Positions 41,975 through 51,289 of a stretch of DNA of 64,000 bases are shown here, piece after piece. A program made the translations under genes and the position numbers. The DNA lies in NCBI RefSeq assembly GCF_024346875.1, contig NZ_AP024872.1:62001-126000 (forward strand). The letters are read 5' to 3'. Under the pieces are notes generated by a model. That model was not told where the DNA came from. It was given only the letters and a program-made list of their open reading frames with translations, and did not search any database. The first letter of the stretch is position 1. The number at the start of each line of letters is the position of its first letter. The DNA is from Vibrio gallicus (GTDB lineage Bacteria > Pseudomonadota > Gammaproteobacteria > Enterobacterales > Vibrionaceae).

Positions 41975-44035
41975 TTAGTCTTCTGTGACCTCCGCTGTCT
42001 CTACCTGTGGCTCTGCTTCTGGAATGGGTCCGGCATATGTCACAGTGCCTTTATCGAGAAGAACGACTTGATCTGCAATCTTAATAATATCGGGATCATG
42101 CGAGGTTAAAATTATGGTGCTGTTGCCTCTGTTTGCTTCTAACCATTCAAGGAAGATCTCTTTTTCACCATTGGAAGCGACAGGGTTATCCAATATGACT
42201 AAAGGATAACGGTGGCAGTTTAGCTTAGCTCTCAATAGCACATGTGCTTCAAAGCTTGAAAGCGGATGTGATAGGGACTCGAGGTCGTTGAGATGGGTAT
42301 CCAATCCATGTTCTAGTGAGGCGAGCCAACGAGAAGCACCAACCCTGTCTAGGGCGTCTAAAATTTCTTGCTCTTCTACGTGACGATTATCGTCAATGAA
42401 GTTGCGGATAGTCAGCGGGATTATCTGAGGCTGATCGCCATAGAATCCAAGCCACTGTCTTAGAAGCTGCGGGTCATACTGAGTTAGGTTATGTCCATTA
42501 TATTTAATGACACCATTTTGAATATCACAAAGACCGGCTAAAACCTCTAATAAAGTCGTTTTACCCGAGCCAATAGGACCGGTGACGGCAATTACTTGCC
42601 CAGGCTCTACGGCAAAGGTCACACCTGAAAGTGCAGGCTTTAATTGACCAGGGAAGCGCAAGGTTACTTGCTCTAGATCGATTTTAGGTGCGCTGTCGGT
42701 AAGGGCATGATGCTGATAGGCAAACTCTCCCTCGGCTTTTTGTAAAATGGTCTGGTTAATCTGTTGTTTTGCTTGTTGATATTGCCCCAATCTAGGGTAG
42801 CTGTTAGATAGCATCTGCGCTGGGCTAGTCACTCTAGAGATAAGCATCATGGTAGCGATTAAACCACCGGCAGATAACTGCTGAGCAAAAATCAACTCGA
42901 TACCCAGTCCAATTACAGCAACGGTACTCAATAAACCAATCGCATAGTAGATAGAGGTATATTTCGCTTGGTGCGTGACCTGAGAAAAGCTGTTCTTAGA
43001 TGCAAGTCTGTTCGCCTTGGTAAATCGAGTACTCCAATTGCCTAAAATCTGGCTAGAACGCAGATAATCAAGCTTGCTGTTGAGCTCATAAATCAAGGAG
43101 TAGCGCGTTGTACCTGAAATGGTTACTTGGTTATTGAGTAGCGCCTGATTTTTGTAGTGGCGCATGGCCAAAATAAAATACAGGATCAACGCAATAATAG
43201 GCACAATAACCAGCCAAGTACCCAAGATGCCAATGGCAACGATAAAAATAATCACAAATGGTAGGTCAAATAATGCGCCCCCGAGTGGGCCTTGCACCAT
43301 ACCCTTGATGGTTTCGGCGGTCGTGATCCGACTCATAAATGACGATGCACCGGTCAAGCGGCTATGTGCCAGCGGTACATGTATCATTTTTCGTAATAGT
43401 GTCTGTGTTATCTCTCGGCTAATGCGGTTTGCGACGGTTGTTAATAGCTGACTACGTAGTACTTTCAGAAGTAACATCATAGAAAACAGTAAGATAGCGC
43501 CAATAGATATCCCTAGTACCTCGTTTCTTGCATCCCCGCCAATGACGTGATCGTACACAGACATGGTGATAAATGGGATAGAGAGTGCAAATAGGTTTGC
43601 CAATAAGCTGATACCAAGTAAGCGTGGAATAATCCCTTTATATGCAACGAGCTTGCTTTCAAACCAATCGCTTTCGTAGCGCTCTTTTTGGCGGTCAAGG
43701 ACCAAAATAACGATGTCAGTAGCTTTGCTATTCGGTTTAATTGCCGGTACAAAAGTGCCGTTATCGAACTCAAAGTATTGGTTGAGATCGTACTTACAGG
43801 TAGTGGCTTTATCTTCACAAAGGTAAATAGCCGCTTGGTGCTGAATCTTAGATAGCTTGTCAGAAGCCGGATGCACCTCATATGGGATCATCAACCTATC
43901 GAATATATCCAGTATATCGGCACTATTTAGTACAGGGTTCGATGAAATCCACTCATTAGTAAAGTTCTGAACACCTGCGTCAACATCTATAATTTTGAGG
44001 ATCTGTTGAATGCAATCTACGTACTGAGAGTTCAT
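41975..44035 (-). CDS. Type I secretion ABC exporter with degenerate nucleotide-binding domain (copy 1)
   Basis: A 686-residue exporter half. The N-terminal region (about 1-145) resembles the non-proteolytic C39-like cargo domain of adhesin exporters, with no Cys-His protease motif evident. The transmembrane domain (about 150-440) begins LLGISLLANLFALSIPFITM. The nucleotide domain has an intact Walker A (GPIGSGKTT). However, the Q-loop region reads GFYGDQP, the ABC signature is LSSFE instead of LSGGQ, and Walker B is LVILDNP, so the catalytic glutamate is Asn. The H-loop is kept (TSHDPD). It overlaps the upstream ABC gene by 4 bases (ATGA) and is followed by the HlyD gene. ATP binding is plausible; hydrolysis is doubtful. 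Confidence 0.92.
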   Translation of the reverse strand: MNSQYVDCIQQILKIIDVDAGVQNFTNEWISSNPVLNSADILDIFDRLMIPYEVHPASDKLSKIQHQAAIYLCEDKATTCKYDLNQYFEFDNGTFVPAIKPNSKATDIVILVLDRQKERYESDWFESKLVAYKGIIPRLLGISLLANLFALSIPFITMSVYDHVIGGDARNEVLGISIGAILLFSMMLLLKVLRSQLLTTVANRISREITQTLLRKMIHVPLAHSRLTGASSFMSRITTAETIKGMVQGPLGGALFDLPFVIIFIVAIGILGTWLVIVPIIALILYFILAMRHYKNQALLNNQVTISGTTRYSLIYELNSKLDYLRSSQILGNWSTRFTKANRLASKNSFSQVTHQAKYTSIYYAIGLLSTVAVIGLGIELIFAQQLSAGGLIATMMLISRVTSPAQMLSNSYPRLGQYQQAKQQINQTILQKAEGEFAYQHHALTDSAPKIDLEQVTLRFPGQLKPALSGVTFAVEPGQVIAVTGPIGSGKTTLLEVLAGLCDIQNGVIKYNGHNLTQYDPQLLRQWLGFYGDQPQIIPLTIRNFIDDNRHVEEQEILDALDRVGASRWLASLEHGLDTHLNDLESLSHPLSSFEAHVLLRAKLNCHRYPLVILDNPVASNGEKEIFLEWLEANRGNSTIILTSHDPDIIKIADQVVLLDKGTVTYAGPIPEAEPQVETAEVTED

Positions 44036-45654
44036 TGCTCACTCGTCTCCTTGAGTGTAACGCTAGATGTATGAGTGATAAGTTCTAGCAATATAGGGTG
44101 CTCTGTATTGAGAATAAAGCTACGCCCTTTCGACATATAATATTCTAGCACTGATTTGAGGCGGTTAACCGAATCGATATCTAGGTCGCGCTCGGGTCTG
44201 TCAAGCACCACTAACGGGGTAGACTGAGACAGCTGACCGACAATTGACACCAACTTTATCGTGCCTCGGCTCAAGCGGGTACCAAGGTTAAAGCCCACTT
44301 TGGTTTCAACGCCTTCCGAAAGCTCGGAAACGATGTTGTTCAAGCCCAGAGCATTGGATAACAAATTCGCTTCTTCAATCTGGCTATTGTTGAATGCGCA
44401 TAGGTTGTCTAGCAGGCTACCGGAGATAACATTGGGATGAGTTGCGACAAAGCCAATATGCTCTCGCCACCAACTCGCTTGCATGTTAATGGGCTCTTCA
44501 CCCCACATGCTTTCATATTGTTCAGCTACTTCTAGGCCTGCTGCTATGGTAACAGCGTGGCTAGATACATCTGTATCGGTATGGGTGATATGAACGGCTT
44601 CACCCTTGTTGATAGTCAAATCAAAACTAAATTGATGGTCAAAGCGTTGAAAACTCGCCTCTTTGATAGTTAGGGATTCAAACTCAGTGTGCTCGGGTTG
44701 GCTAGTATCTGCTTCAGATAGGCCATCGAGTAATTCGGTAAGGGCGTGATTTGCCACCATGTATGAACTGTATCGCAGGCGCAGGCCGAGTAGGGCACTT
44801 AATGGTGCAACGGCGCGTCCAGCCAAGATAGAACAGGCTGCTAGTCCACCAGAGGTTAGGGTGCCATCAAGAACGCTGATACTACCAATTAATACCATAG
44901 CCACTGAGGTACCCATTGCGGCAATCTGAATTAATTCTTGAGCAACCGCGACGTTGCGCTCTGATTCTGAATGAGCTAAATAGCGTTTTTGGTTCAATAC
45001 CTTGAAATAGCGAAATAGCTTTGTTTCTGAAGCTTGGCTTTTTACATTGTCTAGAAAACCGAATACCAGAATAAGGAAGTTCATGCGCTCTTGCTCAGCA
45101 TTGGCGCCAAACAAAGCGTGCTCACCCGATTTTTTAGTGAACAGCCATACCAAAATAAAAGTGATCGCCCATACCACGATAGGAATGACAACTAAAGAGC
45201 CGCCCACATAGGTGATAAGCATCAGGAAAATAATCGCAAAAGGGACATCAATTAAGCCACTAATAAACCCACCAGAGTAAAAGTCCTTAATCAAAGCCAC
45301 ACCCTTAAGGCTTTCTTGGAGCGCACCGGGCTTTAGCTTTTTAAGTTGCGATGGAGTGGCACTATTGAGCCTATCAATGATTGTTTGATAGGTATTATAT
45401 TCTGTATTAATCGCAGCCGCGCCGAGCATCCAAGAGCGCACATAGCGCATTAAGGCGTCGAGTAAAATTGCAATGGTTGCTCCAAATAGCAGCAAAAATG
45501 CAGTTCCGTAGCTTTGGTTAGGAAGAATACGGTCGTAAATCTGCAATATAATCAGAGGTATAGCAAGCGACATTAGATTGATGAGCAGAGATGAAGGCAA
45601 TACTCTCGCTACTGTCTTTGATTTTGATGTGTGAGCACTTAAATTTGCAGCCAT
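44032..45654 (-). CDS. ABC exporter-like protein lacking Walker A (copy 2, degenerate)
   Basis: A 540-residue protein and first gene of the operon. The transmembrane domain (about 15-310) resembles type I exporter permeases (LINLMSLAIPLIILQIYDRI, FYSGGFISGLIDVPFAIIFL), but there is no N-terminal C39-like domain. In the nucleotide domain the Walker A position reads ITHTDTDVSSHAVT, without glycines or lysine. The Q-loop is replaced by FVATHP, the signature is LSRGT, and Walker B is LVVLDRP with Arg in place of Glu. It probably pairs with the next protein as a heterodimer, as RtxB/RtxE do in the MARTX system, but as a structural rather than hydrolytic partner. It is full length with no stop or frameshift, so it is under selection for something. 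Confidence 0.88.
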   Translation of the reverse strand: MAANLSAHTSKSKTVARVLPSSLLINLMSLAIPLIILQIYDRILPNQSYGTAFLLLFGATIAILLDALMRYVRSWMLGAAAINTEYNTYQTIIDRLNSATPSQLKKLKPGALQESLKGVALIKDFYSGGFISGLIDVPFAIIFLMLITYVGGSLVVIPIVVWAITFILVWLFTKKSGEHALFGANAEQERMNFLILVFGFLDNVKSQASETKLFRYFKVLNQKRYLAHSESERNVAVAQELIQIAAMGTSVAMVLIGSISVLDGTLTSGGLAACSILAGRAVAPLSALLGLRLRYSSYMVANHALTELLDGLSEADTSQPEHTEFESLTIKEASFQRFDHQFSFDLTINKGEAVHITHTDTDVSSHAVTIAAGLEVAEQYESMWGEEPINMQASWWREHIGFVATHPNVISGSLLDNLCAFNNSQIEEANLLSNALGLNNIVSELSEGVETKVGFNLGTRLSRGTIKLVSIVGQLSQSTPLVVLDRPERDLDIDSVNRLKSVLEYYMSKGRSFILNTEHPILLELITHTSSVTLKETSEQ

Positions 45655-46046
45655 TCTTCTTATTATCCGCCAAATAGGAAAAAACGATTAACACTATTGG
45701 ATGTCGTGAAACAGTTGATTTTAAAGCTTTATTAACGCTGTTACATTGCCGGAGGATAAGATTCCATATTTAAATTCTCATAATCTGGCTGAGCATATAG
45801 CAATAAAATAAAAAATTTGTTATTTCGGGTAGTGGCTTAATATTGAAGATGCCACTACGCCTTCATAGTATTGGCAGTGTTGCATTAATAGTCAAAAATT
45901 TTCAGCAAGTTACTAATTTTAATCTAAAAAAACACGATATTGTTGATTTATCAGGTTTTGCATCGAATTTTGTTATAGGTGTTTAAATTGCATTAGTTGC
46001 AATGAAATGGGACAGTATTCTTTTATTATTATTTTGAGCCCTTTCT
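45655..46046. other. AT-rich divergent intergenic region
   Basis: About 390 bases between the secretion operon (leftwards) and the MazG-like gene (rightwards), presumably carrying both promoters. An AAGAAG motif precedes the first ABC start on the minus strand. Unlike most gaps in this part of the window it contains no GC-rich repeat. I see no small gene or RNA. Confidence 0.5.
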
Positions 46047-46643
46047 ATGAACCCAGAGTTTTACGCTTCCTATTCAGCCTTAACTTCCACTCTTTGGAGC
46101 AAACTTTATGCTGATATCGTCGCTTTTCGTCAACTATTCAACTTACCAATCGCAACCGGAATAGATTCAGAAGCGTTATGTCATCTGCATTCCAATTTAA
46201 TGATTGAAGAGCTAACCGAATTAGCCCGCGCAGACAGTAAAGTAGAACAAGCAGATGCGATTACCGATACGGTATATGTTGCGGTAGGTCGTGCGGTACA
46301 TGCTGGGCATGAGGCTCTATCTGAAACTACCATCTCACGCCAAGTTGACGTGCTGCTTAATGTTGCCAACGCCCTCGAAATCCCCTTTGAGAAATGTTGG
46401 GACGCAGTGCATCAAAGTAATATGAGTAAAGCCGCTCTAAATGAAGCCCAAGCCCAAGAAACCGTTGAGGTCTATGCCCAGAAAGGGATCAGCGCCAGCT
46501 ATAAACAAAAAAACGATATGTATATCGTCTTCTGCGACCAAGATTCAAAGAGCAATGACGGGATTGTCATTAAACAAGGTAAGATCCTGAAGAACAAATA
46601 TTATCAAGCGGTTGATTTAAGCTTTGTGGGGGAAGGGAAATAG
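46047..46643 (+). CDS. MazG-like / PRA-PH-superfamily nucleotide pyrophosphohydrolase
   Basis: A 198-residue all-alpha protein. The metal-binding motif runs as MIEELTELARADSKVEQADA followed by ITDTVYVAVGRAV near residues 52-80: the EExxE and ExxD pattern of all-alpha NTP pyrophosphatases. The C-terminal third (YKQKNDMYIVFCDQD to VIKQGKILKNKYYQAVDLSF) looks like a small added beta-rich segment seen in related proteins. The likely role is hydrolysis of a nucleoside triphosphate to the monophosphate and pyrophosphate, that is, nucleotide-pool cleaning; the substrate is unknown. It is a single gene with a weak ribosome binding site. Confidence 0.8.
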   Translation: MNPEFYASYSALTSTLWSKLYADIVAFRQLFNLPIATGIDSEALCHLHSNLMIEELTELARADSKVEQADAITDTVYVAVGRAVHAGHEALSETTISRQVDVLLNVANALEIPFEKCWDAVHQSNMSKAALNEAQAQETVEVYAQKGISASYKQKNDMYIVFCDQDSKSNDGIVIKQGKILKNKYYQAVDLSFVGEGK

Positions 46644-46897
46644 TCTGTTAGTTATAGGCGTATTGGTGAATCGATGTATCGATGATGTGCCCCACAGTTC
46701 CACAGTTCCATAGAACCACAGAACCGGTTCTCCCTCGTCACCCCGGTAGTGTTTTAAGCCGGGGTCTTTGGCTACTCAGGATTTGCTGTTGAATACGAGC
46801 CCGAGTGTCTACAGATCCCCGCCTTCGCGGGAATGACGGGAGGGTGCGGGAATGGTGGATGGGGAATCGGTGTAGCGATGAATCGATGATGTGCCCC

Positions 46898-46970
46898 ACA
46901 GTTCCACAGGACCATAGAACCATAGAACCATAGAACCATAGGACCATAGGACCATAGGACCACAGAACCG
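46898..46970. repeat. 8-bp tandem array, unit ACCATAGA / ACCATAGG
   Basis: Runs as three ACCATAGA, three ACCATAGG, then ACCACAGA, preceded by degenerate CCACAGTT and CCACAGG units. The period is exactly 8. Confidence 0.85.
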
Positions 46971-47116
46971 GTTCTCCCTCGTCACCCCGGTAGTGTTTTA
47001 AGCCGGGGTCTTTGGCTACTCAGGATTTGCTGTTGAATACGAGCCCGAGTGTCTACAGATCCCCGCCTTCGCGGGAATGACGAGAGGGGGCGGGAATGGT
47101 GGATGGGGAATCGGTG

Positions 47117-47157
47117 TAGCGATGAATCGATGTATCGATGTATCGATGTATCGATGA
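47117..47157. repeat. 8-bp tandem array, unit GATGTATC
   Basis: GATGAATC, then GATGTATC three times, ending GATGATGT. The period is exactly 8. Confidence 0.85.
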
Positions 47158-47322
47158 TGTCCCTCACAGGGCCAAAGAACCATAGAACCACAGAACCGCT
47201 TCTCTCTGTTTTAAGCCGGGGTCTTTGGGTACTCGGGGGTTGGTTTGGTGCTAGTTGTTGGGGCGAAGAGTCTACAGATTCCCGCCTACGCGGGAATGAC
47301 GGGAGGGTGCGGGAATTATGAT

Positions 47323-47378
47323 TGGTGTATCGGTGTATCGGTGTATCGGTGTATCCGTGAATCGATGTATCGGTGATT
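47323..47378. repeat. 8-bp tandem array, unit GGTGTATC
   Basis: Four GGTGTATC units, then the degenerate CGTGAATC, GATGTATC and GGTGATTC, directly before the 3' end of the VirK-type gene. Confidence 0.85.
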
Positions 47379-47423
47379 CAATCCACCGATACATGATAGA
47401 ACCCAGATCCTAATCTATATGGA

Positions 47424-48368
47424 TTAAAACTCGCTTGTGGTGCTTTTTAACGTTTCTACTTTATTGGAAAGTTGGGTTTCTAATTCATCTAACCACGCGT
47501 AGCGTTTTGTATATAAACGGCGCTTATTGCGCTTTTCTAGCGTTGATGGGTCTTTGCGTTCTGGCACGGTTGGAATTTCATAGCGATAATTGTCCACGCG
47601 TGTTGCGCCATACTCTTCCCATAATTCGTCATAATTGAAGGTCACCGCTTTTGCTTTTGAGCCTTTGTAACGAAGTGCTTGATAGATATGACCTTTATTC
47701 GAAACACCAACGGCTTTGTTGTAGCCTAGAGAGCGTCCAAAGAATAACGCCAACTCCACCATTAACGCTTTAGGTCTTAAGCCATGGAATGAACGGGTTA
47801 AGGTCTTGATTACCTGATTACGGTCTTCAACTTCATCACTCGGCCCCTTTAAAGCACCAATATGGATGGTCTTTTCTGGAGTTGTAGTCAGGTTAAAGGT
47901 AATGGAATAGATGGCTTGATCAAGATGGTTTACCAATCGAAGACCAAGAGAACCTTCGCGCATTTCACCATCAAAAAGTACCACTTTATACTCTTGCTCT
48001 TTAGAATCAGTAAGGTTCAATAAAACCTGCCCACCGCTTACAAAAGCTTGTTCAATGTTCTTACCAAATGTCTGATTTAAAAAGCCAAAGTTTTCTTCAA
48101 TATGCTGCATGCGTACCGATGCTGGGATATCAACATACAGATACGGCTTGAGTGCCTTTTCTAACAGGCGAGGCTTTTGCATTACCGCATGACGGAATAA
48201 TGCATTTTCAGTTAGGGTGCTGATGCGGTTAAACGTAGAGCGATACACCTTACTTAGCACAAAAAAGCGAGATTTAAGCCACAGGCCCTTTAAGCTTTTT
48301 TGAGAAGGATAAGAGAGGTTTGCCAATTCGGTAGCTGAAGTGGTGTGTTGTTGCTCTATATCTAGCAT
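47424..48368 (-). CDS. VirK/YbjX-family (DUF535) protein
   Basis: A 314-residue soluble protein. Family features are LLEKALKPYLYVDIPASVRM in the N-terminal third, the central LFDGEMREGSLGLRLVNH, IHIGALKGPSDEVEDRNQVI and the C-terminal FNYDELWEEYGATRVDNYRY. Enteric VirK/YbjX proteins are linked to envelope stress, antimicrobial-peptide resistance and virulence, but no biochemical activity is established. It is a single gene on the minus strand. Its 3' end adjoins repeat cluster 4 and its promoter lies in the gap before the L-serine dehydratase gene. Confidence 0.87.
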   Translation of the reverse strand: MLDIEQQHTTSATELANLSYPSQKSLKGLWLKSRFFVLSKVYRSTFNRISTLTENALFRHAVMQKPRLLEKALKPYLYVDIPASVRMQHIEENFGFLNQTFGKNIEQAFVSGGQVLLNLTDSKEQEYKVVLFDGEMREGSLGLRLVNHLDQAIYSITFNLTTTPEKTIHIGALKGPSDEVEDRNQVIKTLTRSFHGLRPKALMVELALFFGRSLGYNKAVGVSNKGHIYQALRYKGSKAKAVTFNYDELWEEYGATRVDNYRYEIPTVPERKDPSTLEKRNKRRLYTKRYAWLDELETQLSNKVETLKSTTSEF

Positions 48369-48533
48369 GTAGTATCACCCTGATAGTTCGTTAGTTCAGC
48401 AAAAATTAGCTTCAAGCTGAATTTAAACCTGCATAATTAAGAGGTAAGTATGCAGGAATCTGAGTGAGAACTTATCAAATCAGTACTTATCTGAATAGAT
48501 TTTATTGCGAGTTGTTATAAACCAAATATGGAA

Positions 48534-48564
48534 CGGTGTTCTTATGCGCAGGCACAGAACACCG
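48534..48564. terminator. Hairpin downstream of sdaA
   Basis: A perfect 9-bp stem CGGTGTTCT / AGAACACCG with a 13-base loop, 48 bases past the sdaA stop on the minus strand. There is no clean T-tract on either strand, so terminator function is probable only by position. Confidence 0.5.
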
Positions 48565-48611
48565 TGAAGTGATGTGATTTTTAGCCAATGTTTTTAGTTG
48601 AAGGTATTACA

Positions 48612-49982
48612 TTATTCGCATGGTGGTGCAAGGTGGATCATGGCAAGGCCGCCTAGTGATGTTTCACGGTATTTCTTGTTCATATCTTTACCAGTCACAT
48701 ACATGGTATCAATTACATTATCTAAAGATATCAGGCACTTACTTGAGCGCTTTAACGCCATGCGTGAGGCGGTGAGTGCCTTCATTGCGCCCATCGCGTT
48801 ACGTTCGATGCATGGAACTTGTACTAGGCCGCCGATAGGGTCGCACGTCATACCAAGAGAGTGTTCCATCGCGATTTCAGCAGCAATACAGATCTGCTCG
48901 TTGCTTCCGCCGCGCAGAGCGGTGAGGCCAGCTGCGGCCATGGATGATGAGACCCCAACTTCTCCTTGGCAGCCAACTTCAGCCCCAGAGATCGAAGCGT
49001 TGGTTTTATATAAAATGCCAATTGCGCCAGATACAGCCATAAAATCTTTAAGTTGTTTAAGATCCAGCTCTCGAATAAACCTATGGTAATAGGTAAGCAC
49101 TGCCGGAATGACACCTGCCGCACCGTTAGTAGGAGAGGTGACAACTTGTCCGCCTGCTGCATTCTCTTCACTAACTGCAAACGCGAATAGGTTTATCCAA
49201 TCCAAAATCTCCATTGGATCATTCTCGATTGCAGCATTAGCTTCTAACTTTTTCAATAGGTTAGGTGCTCGGCGTGTGACATTGAGCCCGCCTTCTAGAA
49301 TACCTTCAGTCTCAAATCCGCGCTCCATGCAATAGTTCATCACTTTCCAGATTTGTTCCGCTTTAGCATCTATTTCTGCTTGAGACCTAAAAGAAAGTTC
49401 ATTACGCAGTACCATTCCGCCTAGGCTAAGGCCGTTATCCTCGGCAGCAGTAAGCATTTGTTCTGCACTGGAAAATGGAAACTCGACCTCAACCTCGGAG
49501 CTTGCTTTACCATGTTGTAATTCATATTCGGTAGCAATAAATCCACCACCAATAGAATAATAGGTTTCAAACCCAACACGCTCACCTGCGGCATTGAACG
49601 CCGAAATCGTCATGCCATTCTCATGCATGGTCAGGTTTTCTGCGTGAAATAGAATGTCAGAATCGTAGTTGAAATTAATCAGGTTTTTGCCAGAGAGATT
49701 AAGCTTTCCATCTTTAATCGCTTTACGCATTTCAGCGTTGGCGCTGGATATCTTGATGGTATCAGGGCGATTACCAAGCAGCCCCAGTATTGAAGCGCGA
49801 TCGGTATGGTGACCTCTACCCGTTAGAGATAGCGAGCCATATAGATCAACCTGTATACGCGTTACATCCGCAACGAATTCTTGAATCAGCTGAGCAAAGT
49901 GAAAACCAGCTAGCATTGGGCCATTGGTATGAGAGCTTGATGGACCGACGCCTATTTTATAAATATCAAAAATTGAATACAT
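48612..49982 (-). CDS. sdaA: L-serine ammonia-lyase (iron-sulfur type)
   Basis: Deaminates L-serine to pyruvate and ammonia using a [4Fe-4S] cluster. The ATG at 49982 ([20 protein letters not shown]) gives 456 residues, the family's usual length; the frame is open further upstream but that stretch is unlike the family. The serine-binding N-terminal domain begins with [14 protein letters not shown]. The C-terminal domain has cluster cysteines in [35 protein letters not shown] and [11 protein letters not shown]. It is a single gene. Serine catabolism feeds one-carbon metabolism in principle, but no such genes adjoin. Confidence 0.95.
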   Translation of the reverse strand: MYSIFDIYKIGVGPSSSHTNGPMLAGFHFAQLIQEFVADVTRIQVDLYGSLSLTGRGHHTDRASILGLLGNRPDTIKISSANAEMRKAIKDGKLNLSGKNLINFNYDSDILFHAENLTMHENGMTISAFNAAGERVGFETYYSIGGGFIATEYELQHGKASSEVEVEFPFSSAEQMLTAAEDNGLSLGGMVLRNELSFRSQAEIDAKAEQIWKVMNYCMERGFETEGILEGGLNVTRRAPNLLKKLEANAAIENDPMEILDWINLFAFAVSEENAAGGQVVTSPTNGAAGVIPAVLTYYHRFIRELDLKQLKDFMAVSGAIGILYKTNASISGAEVGCQGEVGVSSSMAAAGLTALRGGSNEQICIAAEIAMEHSLGMTCDPIGGLVQVPCIERNAMGAMKALTASRMALKRSSKCLISLDNVIDTMYVTGKDMNKKYRETSLGGLAMIHLAPPCE

Positions 49983-50172
49983 ACGTTTACCTATGTTGGC
50001 TGTGCTCTGGATCACGCTTGAAACAGCACAAGTGCCTAGATTTAAGAATAGACGTAGAGTATTACAAAAAGTATGAAATGCCCCATATAAAGTTTTAATT
50101 TCGAGCCTTTTGCACGATAAATCTGCATTGCTCTCCATACTCAGTATTTGGAGCAAATTGAAAGGATAGTCG

Positions 50173-50556
50173 ATGAAAACATCAGGAAAAATGGCAGCTG
50201 GTGGCACAAGCGTGCAAGAACTGCAAAATCATTCGGAACAAAAAGCACTATTTATCAATGCCTATTCAGCCAGCCGGCAACCGGTGGTCTACGTCATAGC
50301 CTCAAAAGACCAAACCTTTTTGCATGTCGCATCAAGTTCTAATCTACAAACCTCAATCTGGGAAAGAAAGGTCAAAGCCGAGCAGTGCCAAGGCATGGCC
50401 TTTTTGGTGCAAGACCTCGTCTATTTCGAAGCGGTTGCAGATATTCGCAGTGCTCAAAAAAGAGTAAAAGAAATCCTTAACTGGCCAGAGAAAGAGATCC
50501 GAGAATTAGTCGAATCCCTGAACCCGAACTGGGATGATTTGTTTCATTATTTTTAG
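50173..50556 (+). CDS. Degenerate GIY-YIG-type protein, probably catalytically dead
   Basis: A 127-residue protein with AAAGGA 6 bases before the ATG. Residues 37-125 align by eye with the intact GIY-YIG protein encoded 440 bases downstream: VVYVIASKDQTFLHVASSSN against VYILASLNRSTLYVGVTSNL, LVYFEAVADIRSAQKRVKEI against LVYFEMHSLMEEAILREKQI, and NPNWDDLF against NPGWLDI. The YIG element has become HVA, the catalytic Arg of PARMW is Ser (QTSIW), and the metal-binding Glu of AILREKQI is lost. An N-terminal extension of about 35 residues is unique to it. It diverges from sdaA and is followed by repeat cluster 5. Confidence 0.75.
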   Translation: MKTSGKMAAGGTSVQELQNHSEQKALFINAYSASRQPVVYVIASKDQTFLHVASSSNLQTSIWERKVKAEQCQGMAFLVQDLVYFEAVADIRSAQKRVKEILNWPEKEIRELVESLNPNWDDLFHYF

Positions 50557-50945
50557 GGGGGGTAGCGGTGAATCGGTGTGGCGGTGTATCGATGTATCGA
50601 TGTAGCTGTGATGTGTGGCAAAGGAGCGAATAGGTTCTAGGAACTGATAGGGTCTAGGACCTAGGGGCGCACGCCCGTCACCCTGGTGGTGTTTTAAGCC
50701 GGGGTCTTTGAGTGCTTGGGGTTTGGTTTGGTGTTAGTTGTTGGGGTGGCGAGTCTACAGGTTCCCGCCTTCGCGGGAATGACGGTAGGGGCGCATGCCC
50801 GTCACCCCGGTGGTGTTTTAAGCCGGGGTCTTTGGGTGCTCGGGGTTTGGTTTGGTGCTAGTTGTTGGGGGAATCGGTGTAGCGGTGGTTCGATGAATCG
50901 ATGATGTGTACCAAAGGAGAGGAAACGACCCAGAACCTAGATAAG
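50557..50945. repeat. Intergenic composite repeat cluster 5, left part
   Basis: It begins just after the degenerate GIY-YIG gene with 8-bp ATCGATGT-type units and GATGTGTGGCAAAGGAG. A CTAG-rich edge follows (GGTTCTAGGAACTGATAGGG, TCTAGGACCTAGG). Then come two 124-bp units (GTTTGG markers near 50721 and 50845) and another ATCGATG stretch ending CAAAGGAG. The intact GIY-YIG gene follows. Confidence 0.85.
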
Positions 50946-50997
50946 TTTGAAGCGATACATATGCGTGAAATTGTTAATAATACTTGGAGCGGAATCC

Positions 50998-51285
50998 ATG
51001 CAAAAGCAACCCTGTGTATACATCCTAGCATCACTTAATCGTTCAACTCTCTATGTTGGAGTTACGTCGAATTTGCCTGCGAGAATGTGGCAGCATAAAC
51101 ACAAAGTCGTTGACGGATTCACAGCGCGATACCACGTGAATCGTTTAGTGTATTTTGAAATGCATTCGTTGATGGAAGAGGCAATTCTACGAGAGAAGCA
51201 GATAAAGAAATGGCGTCGAGAATGGAAAGATAAGCTGATTGAGACAAGTAATCCGGGTTGGTTGGATATTACTAGTGAGCTTTGA
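50998..51285 (+). CDS. GIY-YIG nuclease family protein (small, stand-alone)
   Basis: The ATG at 50998 follows TTGGAGCGGAATCC and gives 95 residues. A complete UvrC-type GIY-YIG domain is visible: PCVYILASLNRSTLYVGVTS carries the GIY and YIG elements. PARMWQHK supplies the catalytic Arg and His. FTARYHVNRLVYFE follows, EEAILREKQIKKWRREWK carries the metal-binding Glu, and NPGWLDI ends the protein. Such small nucleases are widespread; their substrate is unsettled. The gene sits between two blocks of the same 124-bp intergenic repeat, which suggests it is a passenger of, or acts on, these repeats (inference). Confidence 0.9.
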   Translation: MQKQPCVYILASLNRSTLYVGVTSNLPARMWQHKHKVVDGFTARYHVNRLVYFEMHSLMEEAILREKQIKKWRREWKDKLIETSNPGWLDITSEL

Positions 51286-51289
51286 TGTA

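Larger units (their letters stand above)
46655..47400. repeat. Intergenic composite repeat cluster 4
   Basis: Three composite units with the hairpin CCCCGCCTTCGCGGG, GTCTACAGAT, GGTGTAGCGATGAATCGATG, CCACAGTTCCACAG and the second hairpin CACCCCGGTAGTGTTTTAAG. It is notable for three clean 8-bp tandem arrays, listed separately. No gene is present: frames translating to peptides such as STDPRLRGNDE come from the hairpin sequence in the wrong frame. Confidence 0.9.

Noticed and set aside
49983..50207. N-terminal extension of L-serine dehydratase to 50207
   Set aside because: The extra residues are unlike the family. [19 protein letters not shown] at 49982 is the standard N-terminus.
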